Below, piece by piece: positions 32,091 through 43,392 of a stretch of 64,000 nucleotides of DNA. Position numbers and translations under genes: made by a program. Numbering within the stretch: position 1 is the first letter of the stretch; each line of letters opens with the position of its first letter. Below the pieces are notes generated by a model. That model saw nothing but the letters and a program-made list of their open reading frames with translations, did not search any database and was not told the DNA's origin. Origin of the DNA: Hypericum androsaemum (lineage: Eukaryota; Streptophyta; Magnoliopsida; Malpighiales; Hypericaceae); contig OZ023183.1 in NCBI GenBank assembly GCA_963995505.1, forward strand, positions 19,092,671 through 19,156,670. Reading direction: 5' to 3'.

Positions 32091-32999
32091 AGGGATAAAG
32101 GCACTTTAGTAATGTGTATTATAGAAAATAGATACTTTGCACCCAGTATTTTAAAAATATCCACAAACCTATCCTGTGTTTTAGTGAATCAAATTTTCTA
32201 GTAATCAGAGCTGACATGGCACGTTCACATGACAATTACTTGATAACATGGATAATAAATCAGTAAAAAATTAAAATTTTTTAATGTAGTTCCTTATTTG
32301 AACACACGAGAAATCGTTTGGACTGTTTCGTAAAGTGACAAGAAAAATCCCCAATTCTTAATGAACCCTAATCATCGAGGGTTCTCCAATCTCCCTTCCG
32401 TCACCATCAGCCAAGTCCAAACCAAGAAGCAATCCACAGAGCTATTTAAGCGGTATCTCGCGTGATGTTGGCTAAGTTAGTGATTTTAGGTGGCACGTTA
32501 CATGTTCGCATAGCTTGGAAATTGTTCACGTATTTGCTTAACAGTGGGGTTTTTCGTTTATTCTTGCAGTTGAACGAGTGGGAACTCCAAAAAAAAAAAA
32601 CAGTCGCGAAGACTGGGTTTTTGTCTCTCGGTTTGGACAGAAAGCCAAAAATGACGATTGAACGGACGTCGTGAACGTTGGTGATAATCGAGGGATCGGG
32701 CCATGTCCACGGTTTGGACTTGGCTGATGGTGACGGAAGGAAGATTGGAGAACCCTCCCAATTCGATGATTAGGGTTCATCAAGGAACTACATTAAAAAA
32801 TATGGCAATATTTTTTAATTTTTTGACGAACTTATTATCCACGTCATCAAATAATTGCCATGTGAGTGTGGCATGTCACCTATGATTACTAAAAAGTTTG
32901 ACTCACTAAAACACATGGTAGTTTTATGGGTATTTTTTAAATACATGGTGTAAAGTATCTATTTTCTATAACATAGGATTTTAAAGTATCTTTATCCCA
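32091..32999. mobile_element. Foldback TIR element with about 300-bp arms
   Basis: The left arm (GGGATAAAG, ATAGAAAATAGATACTTT, TTTAATGTAGTTCCTT, CACCATCAGCCAAGTCCAAA) is repeated inverted in the right arm, ending CTTTATCCC. The two arms make up about two thirds of its length. The short middle (32430-32690) shows no convincing gene. The flanks AAGTAAATA and AACTAAAAA are only weakly alike. Confidence 0.75.
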
Positions 33000-34207
33000 A
33001 ACTAAAAAAATACAAAAACTCATTAGAGTTGACAACTATAAAAGTTGATGATGTAAAAATTGATCCGCTGAAAGAAGGAGATGGGATGGGACTTGATGGG
33101 GCACAAAAACTGACAACTATGAACTATATGTCTATATAAGCTGATGATGAAAAAAATTGACTGCGTCAAAAATTGTTGTTCTATTCCAGGTCATTATGAT
33201 GGGGTCAGGTGAGGGAAGACTAGTGATGGATGTATCCCTATTTTTTATTTTATTTTTTCATAATTTGCCGGTTCGACGAATTTTACAAGTCTTGAACCGT
33301 ATTCAATTTGTCTTTGGACGAATCTGAATCAAATTATTAACAAATCGAATTAAATTTTTAACGAATTAAATTGAATCACGAATCGAATTCTAACAATGGT
33401 GAGGTCTATAGGGAGGTGGGCCATTGATCATGCCTTCAAAGCACTTTCAATATGAAACAGAGCAATGTCCCCTCTGCACGTTAGTAGTTCGTTGCTTGAT
33501 AATGAGATCTGCCAGAATTTCCAAGGAAAGATGAGAGGTAGAATTGGCAGTATGCAAAGCACCTGCCAGTCAAATGCAAAAGAAGACTTTTCCCCTTAGG
33601 ACACGATAAATCTTTTTTGCCCCACAAATAAATGAAGGAAAAGATGTTCTGTTCGGTGTGAAGTTACATTAGAAAACGACCGTCACGTAATTCTGCTCTG
33701 CTTATTCCAGAAGTCAAAAATATCAACTCACAAAGCAATAATGAAATCGTAATTTGCTTCCTTGGTCCAAAATCTACAAGCGATAAAAGCAGTAAGCATG
33801 TATACACACCAACTATATTATAAATAAAGTACCAAAGGTATAAGACATCCGATCATTTCTTGACTTATTCTCGAATTCCGAATAGGAGTAGTGATGGTAG
33901 GTAAAACACTCATAGTATCTAATTCTGGACCCTAAATTTAGAGGTAAAATATAAACTGGATTTTAATATAAAAATTTAGACTAAAACCTTTTTCTAATTG
34001 ACTAAACCATTTTATTACCAAAAAAAAGAAAAATTAAGTTACATAATAACCCGATCCTGCCACCATCTAATCCGCATGTGTGTAATTAGATAGTACTTAT
34101 CCTCAAACTAACTCACAATTCTAATAGTCGAGATAAAACATCCTCTAACAAATAGTATAAGGGTCTCCTCCGGTCTGAATCATTTTATCGTCCCTAATTT
34201 AAAAGCC
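33000..34207. repeat. P450 upstream repeat, copy without the hAT element
   Basis: Bases 33420-33790 match the upstream DNA of P450 genes 2 and 3 (CACGATAAA, CCGTCACGTAATTCTGCTC, CAGAAGTCAAAA). AACAGAGCAATGTCC at about 33463 is the empty site for the element at 10202. No gene is seen in 33000-33420. Confidence 0.65.
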
Positions 34208-34459
34208 ATGGTGGATCCTCTTGTTACCCATCGCCTACTAGCCATGGCGATTTTCATTTTAGCTATCCTACTCTCCCTACCCATAATTTGGCATTTCCTA
34301 AGGCCATCACGAAGAACAACCAGCAAATCACCACCGGAGCCTTCGGGCTCCTGGCCTCTTATCGGGCACCTGCCGCTTCTCGCCAGAGCAAAGCCGCCGC
34401 ACTTAACCTTGGGAAACCTGGCCGACAAGTACGGCCCTATCTTCATCATCAAGCTAGGA
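34208..34459 (+). pseudogene. Truncated CYP82 exon 1
   Basis: It starts MVDPLVTHRLLAMAIFILAI and runs through the anchor, hinge and LADKYGPIFIIKLG, all nearly identical to genes 1-3. Homology stops at 34459, in the codon after KLG, where the sequence switches to the middle of a hAT-like element. It retains the upstream ATG that is ACG in genes 2 and 3. Confidence 0.92.
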
Positions 34460-34460
34460 T

Positions 34461-34726
34461 GCGTTTAAGTTACAATTTATAAACTATATTTTTGCATAGC
34501 TCAATTTTTAGAGGCGCAGTATTTTTCGTTCAGTAGATTGTCTGTTCACTATGATTTTTTTGTCATCGATTCTGCATCAGATCAGAACTACTTTTTTTGA
34601 TTCAGTTCTGTTCCAAATCCATAACTTAATCGGATTGGTTCAGAGATAATTTCTCTCCTCTTTTTAGTTCTCGGTTCCCATAGTTCAGATTAGATCGATC
34701 CGGTTTGGAACAATTGCTCAACCCTA
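34461..34726. mobile_element. 3' fragment of the hAT-like element fused to P450 exon 1
   Basis: This matches 10860-11132 to the TIR end (GCTCAACCCTA) and is followed by AGAGCAAT (34727-34734), as at 10202-11132. The 5' two thirds are missing. From 34727 the DNA is the upstream region of P450 gene 3. Confidence 0.88.
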
Positions 34727-35222
34727 AGAGCAATGTCACCTTTGCTAATGAGGCACAGATTTTTTTTTTAACAAGTAGAATTTTATTTCTCCAAAAAATA
34801 ATCACAAAAATAGTAAGTAATTATACATTATCTTGTGTTCATAAGCACAGTCACTGAAATTAATATAAGTTAGTAACCTATGTAAGAAGCAGTCTGGTAG
34901 GTATGCCAGAATTTCCGAGGAAAGATTGAGAGATAGAATTGGCAGTATGCAAAGCACATGCCAGACATGCAAACCACTTGTTCCGATTGGACACGATAAA
35001 CATACAATATGGAAAAAAAATGTCTTGGTCAAGATATGGGGATATTTCTTCCCCATAAACAAATGAAGGAAAAGATGTTGTATCGTGCGGCGCGAAGTTG
35101 CATCAGAAAATGACCGTCAAGTAATTCTGCTCCGCTCATACCAGAAGTCATAAAATATCAACGCACAAAGCAATAATACAATCGTAATTCCTTAGTCCAA
35201 AATCTACAACATATAAAGCAGT

Positions 35223-35392
35223 AAAGCAATTGTAATTTGCTTGCTCACGATCACTTCTTCGACACATTGTCAAGGAAGTATGATCTAAATCCTGATTTTT
35301 TAATATAAGAATGAAGACTCTTAAACCTTTTAAATAGTGTAATGGTCTGACACACGGATCTGGATTTTTTTTGTTGTCTCTGATTATAAAAG
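35223..35392 (+). promoter_or_regulatory. Conserved upstream block and TATA box of P450 gene 3
   Basis: This is the same block as at 5262 and 11619, with one change (CAATTGTAATTTGC). TTATAAAAG lies at 35384-35392, about 38 bases before ATG 35430. Confidence 0.45.
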
Positions 35393-35429
35393 CCACGGGG
35401 ATCCTCTTGTCACCCATCCCCTACTAGCC

Positions 35430-38070
35430 ATGGCCATTTTCATTTTAGCCATCCTGCTCTCCCTTCCCATAATTTGGTATTTCTTAAGGCCATCACGAAG
35501 AACAACCAGCAAATCACCACCGGAGCCTTCGGGCTCCTGGCCTCTTATCGGGCACCTGCCGCTTCTCGCCGGAGCAAAGCCGCCGCACTTAACCTTGGGG
35601 AACCTGGCCGACAAGTACGGCCCTATCTTCACCATCAAGCTAGGAGTACACCAAACCCTAGTCATCAGCAACTCGGAGATGGCAAAAGAGTGCCTATCGA
35701 CCAACGACAAGGCCTTTTCAAGTCGATCCAAGTCTCTTACCACTGAGATCCTCGGCTACAACTACGCCATGGTAGGGTTTACCTCGTACGGCCCTTATTG
35801 GAGGCAGATGAGAAAGCTCATCACCCTCGAGCTGCTCTCTAGTTACCGGCTCGAGAAGCTGAGGCACGTGAGGGAGACTGAGGTCGCCGATGCTATCCAG
35901 GCTTTGTATAATAAGTGGGTCAAAAATAAGGATCCTGTAAGCCACAAGCTACCTGTTGAACTGAAGGGGTTCTTCTACAATATAACCATGAACAACGTCT
36001 TCAAGATTATTGTTGGGAAACGTTACACGGAGCACGAAGAAGAATCCGGCAAGGCGGAAGATGATCAGAGAGGCGGCTCCAGGTTAGTGGCGTACTTACT
36101 GTCATCGAGTTTTCATATCCAATCCAAAATTTAAGATAACAGATAATTTTTTTTAACATTTATAAACAAGTTAACTGTTATTATAACTAATAACAATTTG
36201 ATAATTTAAATACGACCCTTCATATAATATTAAGCAAGTCAAAGTTTGACCGTGTTTTGACTTGGTTAGTGTGCGATAGAACGTGAATCATGAGAAGATA
36301 ACGATGGGCATAAGACCAACCTGTCAACTATGATATCATGTTGAATCGTTATATTCTATTTATAACTTTTTTTGAAAAGTTGAAATGTATTAAATAAGAA
36401 TTATATACATGGACAAAGAACAACCTCACAGACGAGGTTGAAACCAACCGAGACCCCTATTTAAAATTTTAAGATAATGTATATGTGAATTCTTAAAATT
36501 TGTTTTTTCAGAAAAGTAAATTACTATACTAATATTTACACCTTGCCAGGTTCACCATATTGAACCTGGTTCTCCGGCAATTCCTACTCAAAATTATTAG
36601 ACATACAGATACACTCATCATTATTGCAATTAGAAATATGATAATCTCAACAAGTAGTGCATATATATATCTGTATCAAATTACAAAAATATAAAAAATC
36701 TCATGTTTTATATATGTCCAAGAAATTTTAATATTTTTCCGTATATTTATTTATCATTGCACAATATTTTTTTAATTGAATTATAAAAATCAGCTTATAT
36801 TTAAATACTTTTACAACATATCTAATGTCCAGAATAGTTACATTTCTATCATATGACTACATGCAACAAATTTGTCAAAGAAGACAAAATTTTAACTAAT
36901 GCACCAATAACCCATCTTTTTCTACTACACTAGATATAAATTCTACAAAAAAATTTAATTAAATTTTATATACTCACGCTGAAAAAACTTCTTGACTACG
37001 CAACTGTGCTAGGTCATGGAGAAATGCACTTCAGGAGTATGTGGAGTTGTCGGGGAAGATATCGGTTTCGGATGCGCTTCCCTACTTGAGATTCTTGGAT
37101 TTGGGTGGGACCGAGAGGGCGATGAAGAGGGTCATGGATGAGTTTGACCATGTTCTTCAAGGATGGCTAGATGAGCACAAAGGGAAAGGGAAAGGGAAAG
37201 GAAAATTGGCTTCCGATAGTACAAAAAAGCTTGGGGAAGTGGAGGACTTGGACTTTATGGATCTCTTGGTGTCTAATCTTGACGATGACGTGCTACAATT
37301 CTCTAATCATAGTGCTGATACCATCAACAAAGCTAATTGTTTGGTAAGTGTGCCTCGTTTATAATCGTCTAGGTCCTGTGGATGATCGTCTAGGTCCTGT
37401 GGATGATTTATGTTTCCGCTGCCCAAACATTACTTGTGTGCAGGGTCTGGTCTTGGCAGCCTCGGACACGACAGCAATTACATTGACGTGGACGATATCT
37501 TTGCTCCTTAACAACCTGGACACCCTCAAGAAAGTACAAGATGAGTTAGATCTCCGCATCGATAGGAACAGGAAAGTGGAAGAATCCGACATCAAGAACT
37601 TGGAGTATCTTCAAGCAATAGTCAAGGAGTCGTTTAGATTATATCCAGCAGCCCCTCTTTCCGTACCACATGAATCCATGGAAGACTGTACTATCGGCGG
37701 CTACCATGTCCCTGCAGGAACACGTCTCTTCGTTAACGTGTCCAAGATCCAAAGAGACCCTAGCGTGTGGGAAATTCCTGATGAGTTTCGACCCGAGAGA
37801 TTCCTGACAACCCACAAACATATTGATGTCAAGGGACGGAGCTTCGAGCTCCTGCCATTTGGTTGCGGAAGAAGAATGTGCCCCGGAATTATGTTCGCCC
37901 TCCAGGTTTTGCACCTGACGCTTGCCAATTTTCTGCACGGGTTTGAAATTGAGAGTCCCAATGGAATGGCCGTGGATATGACGGAGAGTCCTGGATTGAC
38001 CAACATGAAATCCTCTCCTCTCGATGTCCTCCTTAAACCGCGTCTTCCTGCCCACTTGTATAGGGCATAG
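35430..38070 (+). CDS. Cytochrome P450, CYP82 family (gene 3)
   Basis: Exons 35430-36082, 37013-37343 and 37444-38070 give 536 aa without lesions. The membrane anchor (MAIFILAILLSLPIIWYF), hinge PPEPSGSWPLIGHLP, AASDTT, ESFR, FRPERF and FGCGRRMCPG are all present. Intron 1 (930 bp) is at the same place as in gene 2 but lacks the 757-bp Mutator-like MITE and has gained a 94-bp LINE-tail insertion. Intron 2 is 100 bp (donor GTAAGT, acceptor GTGCAG). It is the closest relative of gene 2, differing by a KGKG expansion in an acid/base-rich loop. The expected role is ER-bound monooxygenation in specialised metabolism, substrate unknown. Confidence 0.9.
36363..36456 (-). mobile_element. 5'-truncated LINE tail in intron 1 of P450 gene 3
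   Basis: This 94-bp insert is absent from gene 2. On the minus strand it ends TAATACATTTCAACTTTTC followed by an A-run, typical of plant L1-type LINE 3' ends. CTATTTA flanks it (36356-36362 and 36457-36463). Confidence 0.7.
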
Positions 38071-38499
38071 AAGAAATTTAAATCGAAGCCCAATTCACTG
38101 TAAGAATGTCTCTTATCGTTTGAACAAAACTTCTATCAATCGTTATATGACTATCTGGGTGTTAGTATTTGTGTAAAATAATAAGTTTCCATTGTGATAA
38201 TTGAAATAACATTTGGGTAGGTATATTACTCCTAAAAAAAATCTCAACGATAATTACATCACGAATAGTACTCATGTGAAGTATTATTTGAGTTGAGACA
38301 CTTTATCGTGGAAAATACTTTATCCATGTTGTGACACTTTATCGTGTTGTATTATTTGAACGATGTTGGATTGGGTGCTAGCAGTGTATTGTGGGCAACA
38401 CTATTCAGTTTGGATTGTAGGCCGTTGAATGTGGAGGGAACGGTGCGCGTATAATAGATTTGACGGCCTGTTCGCACGATGAAAAATTTGTAATATCAG
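38071..38499. other. P450 3' flank, no gene seen
   Basis: The first part resembles the 3' flank of gene 2 (15091-15300: AAGAATGTCTCTTA, AATCGTTATATGACTAT). Nothing further is recognised. Confidence 0.5.
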
Positions 38500-38726
38500 A
38501 ATTTATATATGAGTATTTTCGTAATTTTGTATGGAAAAAACGTGTGTACCTCAAAACTGTAATTCAATCTTATTGATGGATATGTAATTACAAGGATATA
38601 TATACAGATTACAAAGTGACCTAATTAAGAGAGTATTTACATCGGATTACAATTTCAGAGAAATTTTTTTTTGAAAGGTAAATTTTTACACCATGCCAAA
38701 GCTTGAACCTTGGACCTCCTTAAAAT

Positions 38727-39356
38727 TTATAATGTCTTGTGCCGCTGGGCTACATGCCCTTTGACACAATTCAAGAGAAGTGTGATAACTGTTAATAGCC
38801 GTTGAACATTGAGCTCAGAAGAGTAGCACTTATAACCTTTCTGGGTTGACGAGTACCCCAAGAATATGCATTTGACAGATCTTCTATCAAGTTTATGTCT
38901 TTTCTCAAGATTTATTGATTGTGCTGCAAAATCTGATTCCTTCAGGCTAACGGGAGGTAGCAACAACGATTTTCTCTAGCATGCAGGGAGACAGCCAACT
39001 GTTAAAGCTACTAGTGGTATCGAAGCTGCATACCTTAGCAGAGGGAGACTATGTTCTGGGTCTTTTCATATTTTGCACTTTGTATTTTATTACTTAGTGC
39101 ACTTATGTTTAGATCTCGGCTGTGGGCTGTAAATATTACTTTACAATTATTATATATATATAATTTATCTTTCCAAAAAAAAAAACAACAGCAACTGAAG
39201 ATTTTTAGATATGACATGTCCGGTTTCTTGCCAAGTAAAATTTCTATAGGTGAACTTCCTTTCAAAATTGAGCAAGGCAAACCTATTGATTAAATGACAA
39301 GCAGTAAGAAGAGCATCATTCCAGTAAGTTCTCTTCACGTTCATTTGAAATAGGGA
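38727..39356 (-). pseudogene. Copia integrase C-terminal remnant
   Basis: KRTYWNDALLTACHLINR and GKKPDMSYLKIF, then DRRSVKCIFLGYSSTQKGYK, are the typical end of Copia integrase. The pieces lie in different frames. Confidence 0.8.
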
Positions 39357-39719
39357 AAAGGACAGATAAGTATCCTGTAGTTTCACATTTTCACAACGGG
39401 GTACCCTGTGATTTTAAATTGGTAATTTAGTACCTGTGGTTTTCAAAAATTTTCCTGGGCAGGTCTAGGGTAGCTACCCGTCCATATGGTCTTCAAACGA
39501 CGTCATTTTTGGTCCTACGTGGCGGACACATGTTATATGATAAATTATCAAAATAGTCTATTTTTTTACAAATTTTTTAAAAAACCATCATCTTGTAACT
39601 CGAAGACTAAGACCATGAAATTAATTTCCAATCAACCAATTTCCAACCAACCAACCAAAACCATCTGTCTTCCCCAACAATTAGCTATAATTGAATCAAA
39701 AATTGAAAAATGAGGGGAA

Positions 39720-40045
39720 GGAAGGATCGTTCCATCGCGTTGGGGTAGAAGCTAATTGGGTATTCTTGACTGGATCAATCGTTCAAGACACGGATGGCCG
39801 ACATCGTCTCCTCCCCGTTTCGCACCACCACCTCTCTGTAACCCACCCTCTCGATCCGCTCGTTCTTCATCCGGAACCATGTCACCACCCCTAGGAACAA
39901 AGCCAGAAACTGCCGCATTGGCTTCCTGGCAAACTGGCCCCTCTTTGGGAGGGCAACCCCATCGTGGGACTTGTCCACCACCAGCCCCACCGAGCACGGC
40001 ACTTTTCTCAGCACGCAGCTTCGCTTCAACTTTCATTTTTAGGGT
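39720..40045 (+). other. Gene-like DNA in the TIR element, parent unknown
   Basis: Long open frames exist on both strands (for example plus-strand 39756-40049, minus-strand 40036-39752) with GC-rich codon-like composition. I recognise no protein family. It is likely captured host coding or 5' sequence. Confidence 0.3.
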
Positions 40046-40079
40046 TTAGAGGCCGATGTGGAGGGGGAGCGGAGGTGAC

Positions 40080-40245
40080 GGGCTTCTTCTGGTTTTGGGA
40101 GGAGGAGGAGGAGTGGAGGCGACGGGCTTCTTCTGGTTTTGGGAGGAGCGGAGGCAATGGGCTTCTTCTAGTTTTGGGAGGAGGCAGAGGAGAGGTGGAG
40201 CGGAGGCAACATGCTTCTTCTGATTTTGGGAGGAGGAGGGTACAA
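40080..40245. repeat. Four-copy tandem repeat, about 42-60-bp unit
   Basis: GGCTTCTTCTGGTTTTGGGA and near-copies recur four times, separated by variable GGAGGAG-rich spacers. Confidence 0.85.
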
Positions 40246-41444
40246 GATGATGGATTTTAAAAAAATTGTAAAAAATATGAGACTATTTTGATAATTTATC
40301 ATATTACACATTAGCAATAATTAAACCCACGTGTCCGCCAAATAGGACAAAAATGACGTCGTTCAAAGACTATATGGACGGGTAGCTACTTTGGACCTGC
40401 CCAGGAAATTTTTTGAAAATCATAGGGACTAAATTATCAATTTGAAACCACAGGGTACCCCGTTGTAAAAATGTGAAACTACATGGTACTTGTCTGTCCT
40501 TTCAACAAGTAGATGTATGTTCTTCCTCTCAGCAATCCCGTTTTGCTGAGGTGTGTAGGTGCAAGAAGTTTGATGAATTATGCCTAAGTCTAATAGAAAA
40601 TCTCTAAACTCTTTCTTGTATTCTGATCCGTTGGCAGTTCAGAAGATTTTTATCTTAGCATTGAACTAACTGCATATTAGGTTGTAAAAATATTTGAAGG
40701 CTTTAAACACATCACTCTTTTGTTTTTACAAATAGATCCAAGAAGCTCTGCCGTGAAGTTCATCCAGGAGATTTTTTTATTTGCATTCACGCCTTTTGGA
40801 AAGAGCCGCTAAATTAAGTTCTCATTTAGGTGAAGGAAGTATAACCGCTTTACCAATAGTTGAGACCCAAGCGGGGGACGTTTCTGCCTATATTCCTGCT
40901 AATGTAATTTCCATTACCGATGGCCAAATCTTTTTATCAATAGAAGAAACAAACTAGTGAAATCCATCATAAGAAACTTGAGGGGATTTCCACACATCAG
41001 AGTGAATCAATTGAAAAATCTTATCATAAATTGTTTCAGAATTAGTGAAAGGAGCTCTATATTACTTGTCAAATAAACAACTTTCACAATTTTCTGGTCC
41101 TTTGTCAATATCAGGGAACAGTCGATGAAGGACAATATTACTAGGGTGGCCTAATCTATCATGCCATAGCTGAGGAATTGAGAGATCCTTGTGAGCATTG
41201 TATGCACTACGACTGTGTTTTAAGATGTAGAGCCCATTTATTTGTTTGCCTTCACCAATCTTCTTGAGTTTTTTGCAATCCTAAAATCGCACGGAATCAG
41301 CAGAGAATATACTTGACAATTAAGTTGCTTAGTGATCTTGCTAATAGAAAGGAGGTTGCTAGATAAACTAGGAACATACAAGGTCTCAACATCCTTTTGA
41401 GAGGGCAATCAGAATATATTGATTCTTGGCATATTTAAACAGAT

Positions 41445-41654
41445 TTAATGAATCTTTATGTGTTCATTAGCACCCGAATCAATTATCCATATTTTATCAG
41501 AAGGATTAGTAGTTATAGATGCATGACATATAACAGAACAACACGTAAGCTTACCTTCTTTACCTTCATAGGATGATGCATTCTGACTTGGCTCACTACT
41601 TCCCTTGAGGTGTAGGAATACTCTTTGAGCCAGAGGAAGACCATACGAGATCAA
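41445..41654 (-). pseudogene. Copia protease remnant
   Basis: WIIDSGANEHI is the aspartic protease active-site motif, with the DSGA triad kept, on the minus strand between GAG and integrase remnants. Confidence 0.75.
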
Positions 41655-41763
41655 GTCCTGGAAAAGCCCAGACGATGTCCAGGAGGAGCCCAGGTCCTGC
41701 TGCTAATTCTGTATAACGAGTTGCAGATGATGCCTACAGAATTGCTGCAGATTCTGCAGGCAC

Positions 41764-42697
41764 TTATCGTTCATCAGCATTGGACTTCTCCTTTTGCAGC
41801 TTTAAATGTGGATTTAGGATCCAACACCTATCTTTGGTGTGTCCAGATTTCCCACAATGAACACAAGTGAAGTATGTCTTGTTTGTCTTGCCACCTCTAC
41901 CACCACGATTAGAAAAATTACCACCTCTGGAACTTGTGAATCTCTTAGCAGCAAATGCAGAGGATTCTTGTGTGCTGCTGCTGTTGAAGGTGCTGGATTC
42001 AGAGGAATTTGGATCAATTTTCTGATATGAGTTGATGACCTTTTTTCGAGTTTTCTCTTTCCGAATCCTTGCACATATGGTAAGGATTTGTTCCCCGAGA
42101 ACTTCAAATTCGGGTCCTAACCCCATGAGAAGTTTGAAGATCCAATCTTCTTCTTCTCTTTTGCTGATAACAATTGGGTCTGTAGTTGAAGACCTCAGGG
42201 TAGACAACTCATCCCACAGACTTGAGTTTGCTCAAGTACTCAACAGAAGGTTTTTCACCTTTCTCAAGATCAGAGATCCATTTCTTAAGCTCGAATATCC
42301 TATAAACATTTTCTTGTTAGGAGTATAGAGTTTTGATAGAGTCCCACGACTCCTTTGCACTTACAGCATAGTTGAAGAGATCATAGAGATCCGAGTCAAT
42401 ATAATTTAACAACCAGGATATTACCTGGTGATCATACATTCTCCATTCAGGAAAATGAGGATCAGTAATAGCTGGGGATGATAAGTCCCCATTAATGAAG
42501 CATACACGGCCTTTTCCACATAACTCAATAAACACAGCCTTCGACCACGACAAATAATTCTTCCCATTAAAGGAGATTGTCGTGATCTTGAGGCTAGTGT
42601 TCCCGTCCACTTCAGAAATCTTCTTGAGAAGAGCAATACTTGGATTTGAGGTTATTACCTCGGGTGTTTCTTCATGAGATGAGGCTTCTAGAACCAT
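41764..42697 (-). pseudogene. Copia GAG remnant
   Basis: It starts MVLEASSHEETPEVITS at 42697 and shows the GAG/UBN2-type motifs SFNGKNYLSWSKAV and AKESWDSIKTLYS. After a frame break at about 42317-42207 it continues with EEDWIFKLLMGLGPEFE and a CCHC zinc knuckle (CVHCGKSGHTKDRC). Confidence 0.85.
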
Positions 42698-43047
42698 GAA
42701 GATAGAATTTTAAGAAGAACAGAGGATTTTGGTTTTCGAATTCAAAATTTTGTGAATTTTAAGATTGAACATGGTGTCCGCAGAGATATCTTTTTCCGGA
42801 ATAGAATTCTCAGGAAAATTTTTACCAATCTTGTGTTCGCCAAAGCACAAGAAAACGGAGAAACTGCAGCGTTCTCGTGATCCCTATGATCTTTTTTACC
42901 AAAAAATTGCCAGCAATCATCGATAGACCGCAGGATGGAGTAAGATCCCAAGGAAGAAAGGAAAAAGTGGTGGTTAGAGTAGATAATGTGCAAGATATCA
43001 TTTATCTAGTAGTATATGTTATTAGATATTTGAATTTCTTTTATATT

Positions 43048-43120
43048 TTTGGGCTATTCAAAGTACTTAACGGTACTTTTGGTGTAGTGCACTCGTACAT
43101 ATTCAAAGTACTTAACTTTT
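43048..43120. repeat. 45-bp tandem duplication at the Copia target
   Basis: ATTCAAAGTACTTAAC occurs at 43048 and again about 45 bases later. The second unit is cut by the Copia element, and its remainder (CTTTTGGTAGTGCACTCGT) resumes at 47855. Confidence 0.75.
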
Positions 43121-43313
43121 TGTCGGAGATTGAGTTTGTTATGTTTTCCTTATCAATATAGAATATGCCTTAGTTAGGCACGATATGTTTTTCTTTGGTA
43201 GCATACGATTTTTCTTCCTATTTACAAGGAAGCTTGCTTAGCAAGATAGGTCTTTGTAAGGCTATTTATGCCATCTCTTTCCATTGAATAAAGAAAGCGG
43301 CTAGATTTCTTCA
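43121..43313 (+). repeat. 5' LTR
   Basis: 193 bp. It differs from the 3' LTR at roughly ten positions, so this insertion is older than the one at 16321. Confidence 0.93.
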
Positions 43314-43392
43314 TGGTATCAGAGCAGAGATCTGATTAAACCCCACCTAAAAGAGCCTACCCACCGCAAAATCTATACCCCACAAAAAATTT

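Larger units (their letters stand above)
39357..40502. mobile_element. 1.15-kb TIR element inside the minus-strand Copia
   Basis: The ends AAAGGACAGATAAGTA and TACTTGTCTGTCCTTT begin about 240 bp of inverted similarity, including ACAACGGGGTACCCTGTG and GGGTAGCTACCCGTCCATAT. It splits the Copia integrase frame right after ERKNIHLL, so it inserted later. The middle holds a GC-rich, open stretch (39720-40040) and a tandem repeat, both probably captured host DNA. There is no transposase. Confidence 0.8.
38500..42700 (-). mobile_element. Decayed minus-strand Copia element, interrupted by a TIR element
   Basis: Read on the minus strand: GAG (42697-41764), protease (41654-41445), pre-integrase and integrase remnants (41300-40505), a TIR insertion (40502-39357), then integrase continued (39356-38727). 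RT and RNase H are missing, so there was a large deletion. An LTR-like stretch at 38540-38660 (minus: CAATAAGATTGAATTACAG) may be the 3' LTR. No matching 5' LTR was found. Many stops and frameshifts indicate an old copy. Confidence 0.75.

Noticed and set aside
39752..40036. Gly-rich 94-codon minus-strand ORF
   Set aside because: It is an antisense frame of a GC-rich captured segment in a TIR element. Three frames are open here and none matches a known family.
42710..43115. 5' LTR of the minus-strand Copia
   Set aside because: No repeat of the putative 3' LTR and no correctly oriented PBS was found here. The element seems truncated.
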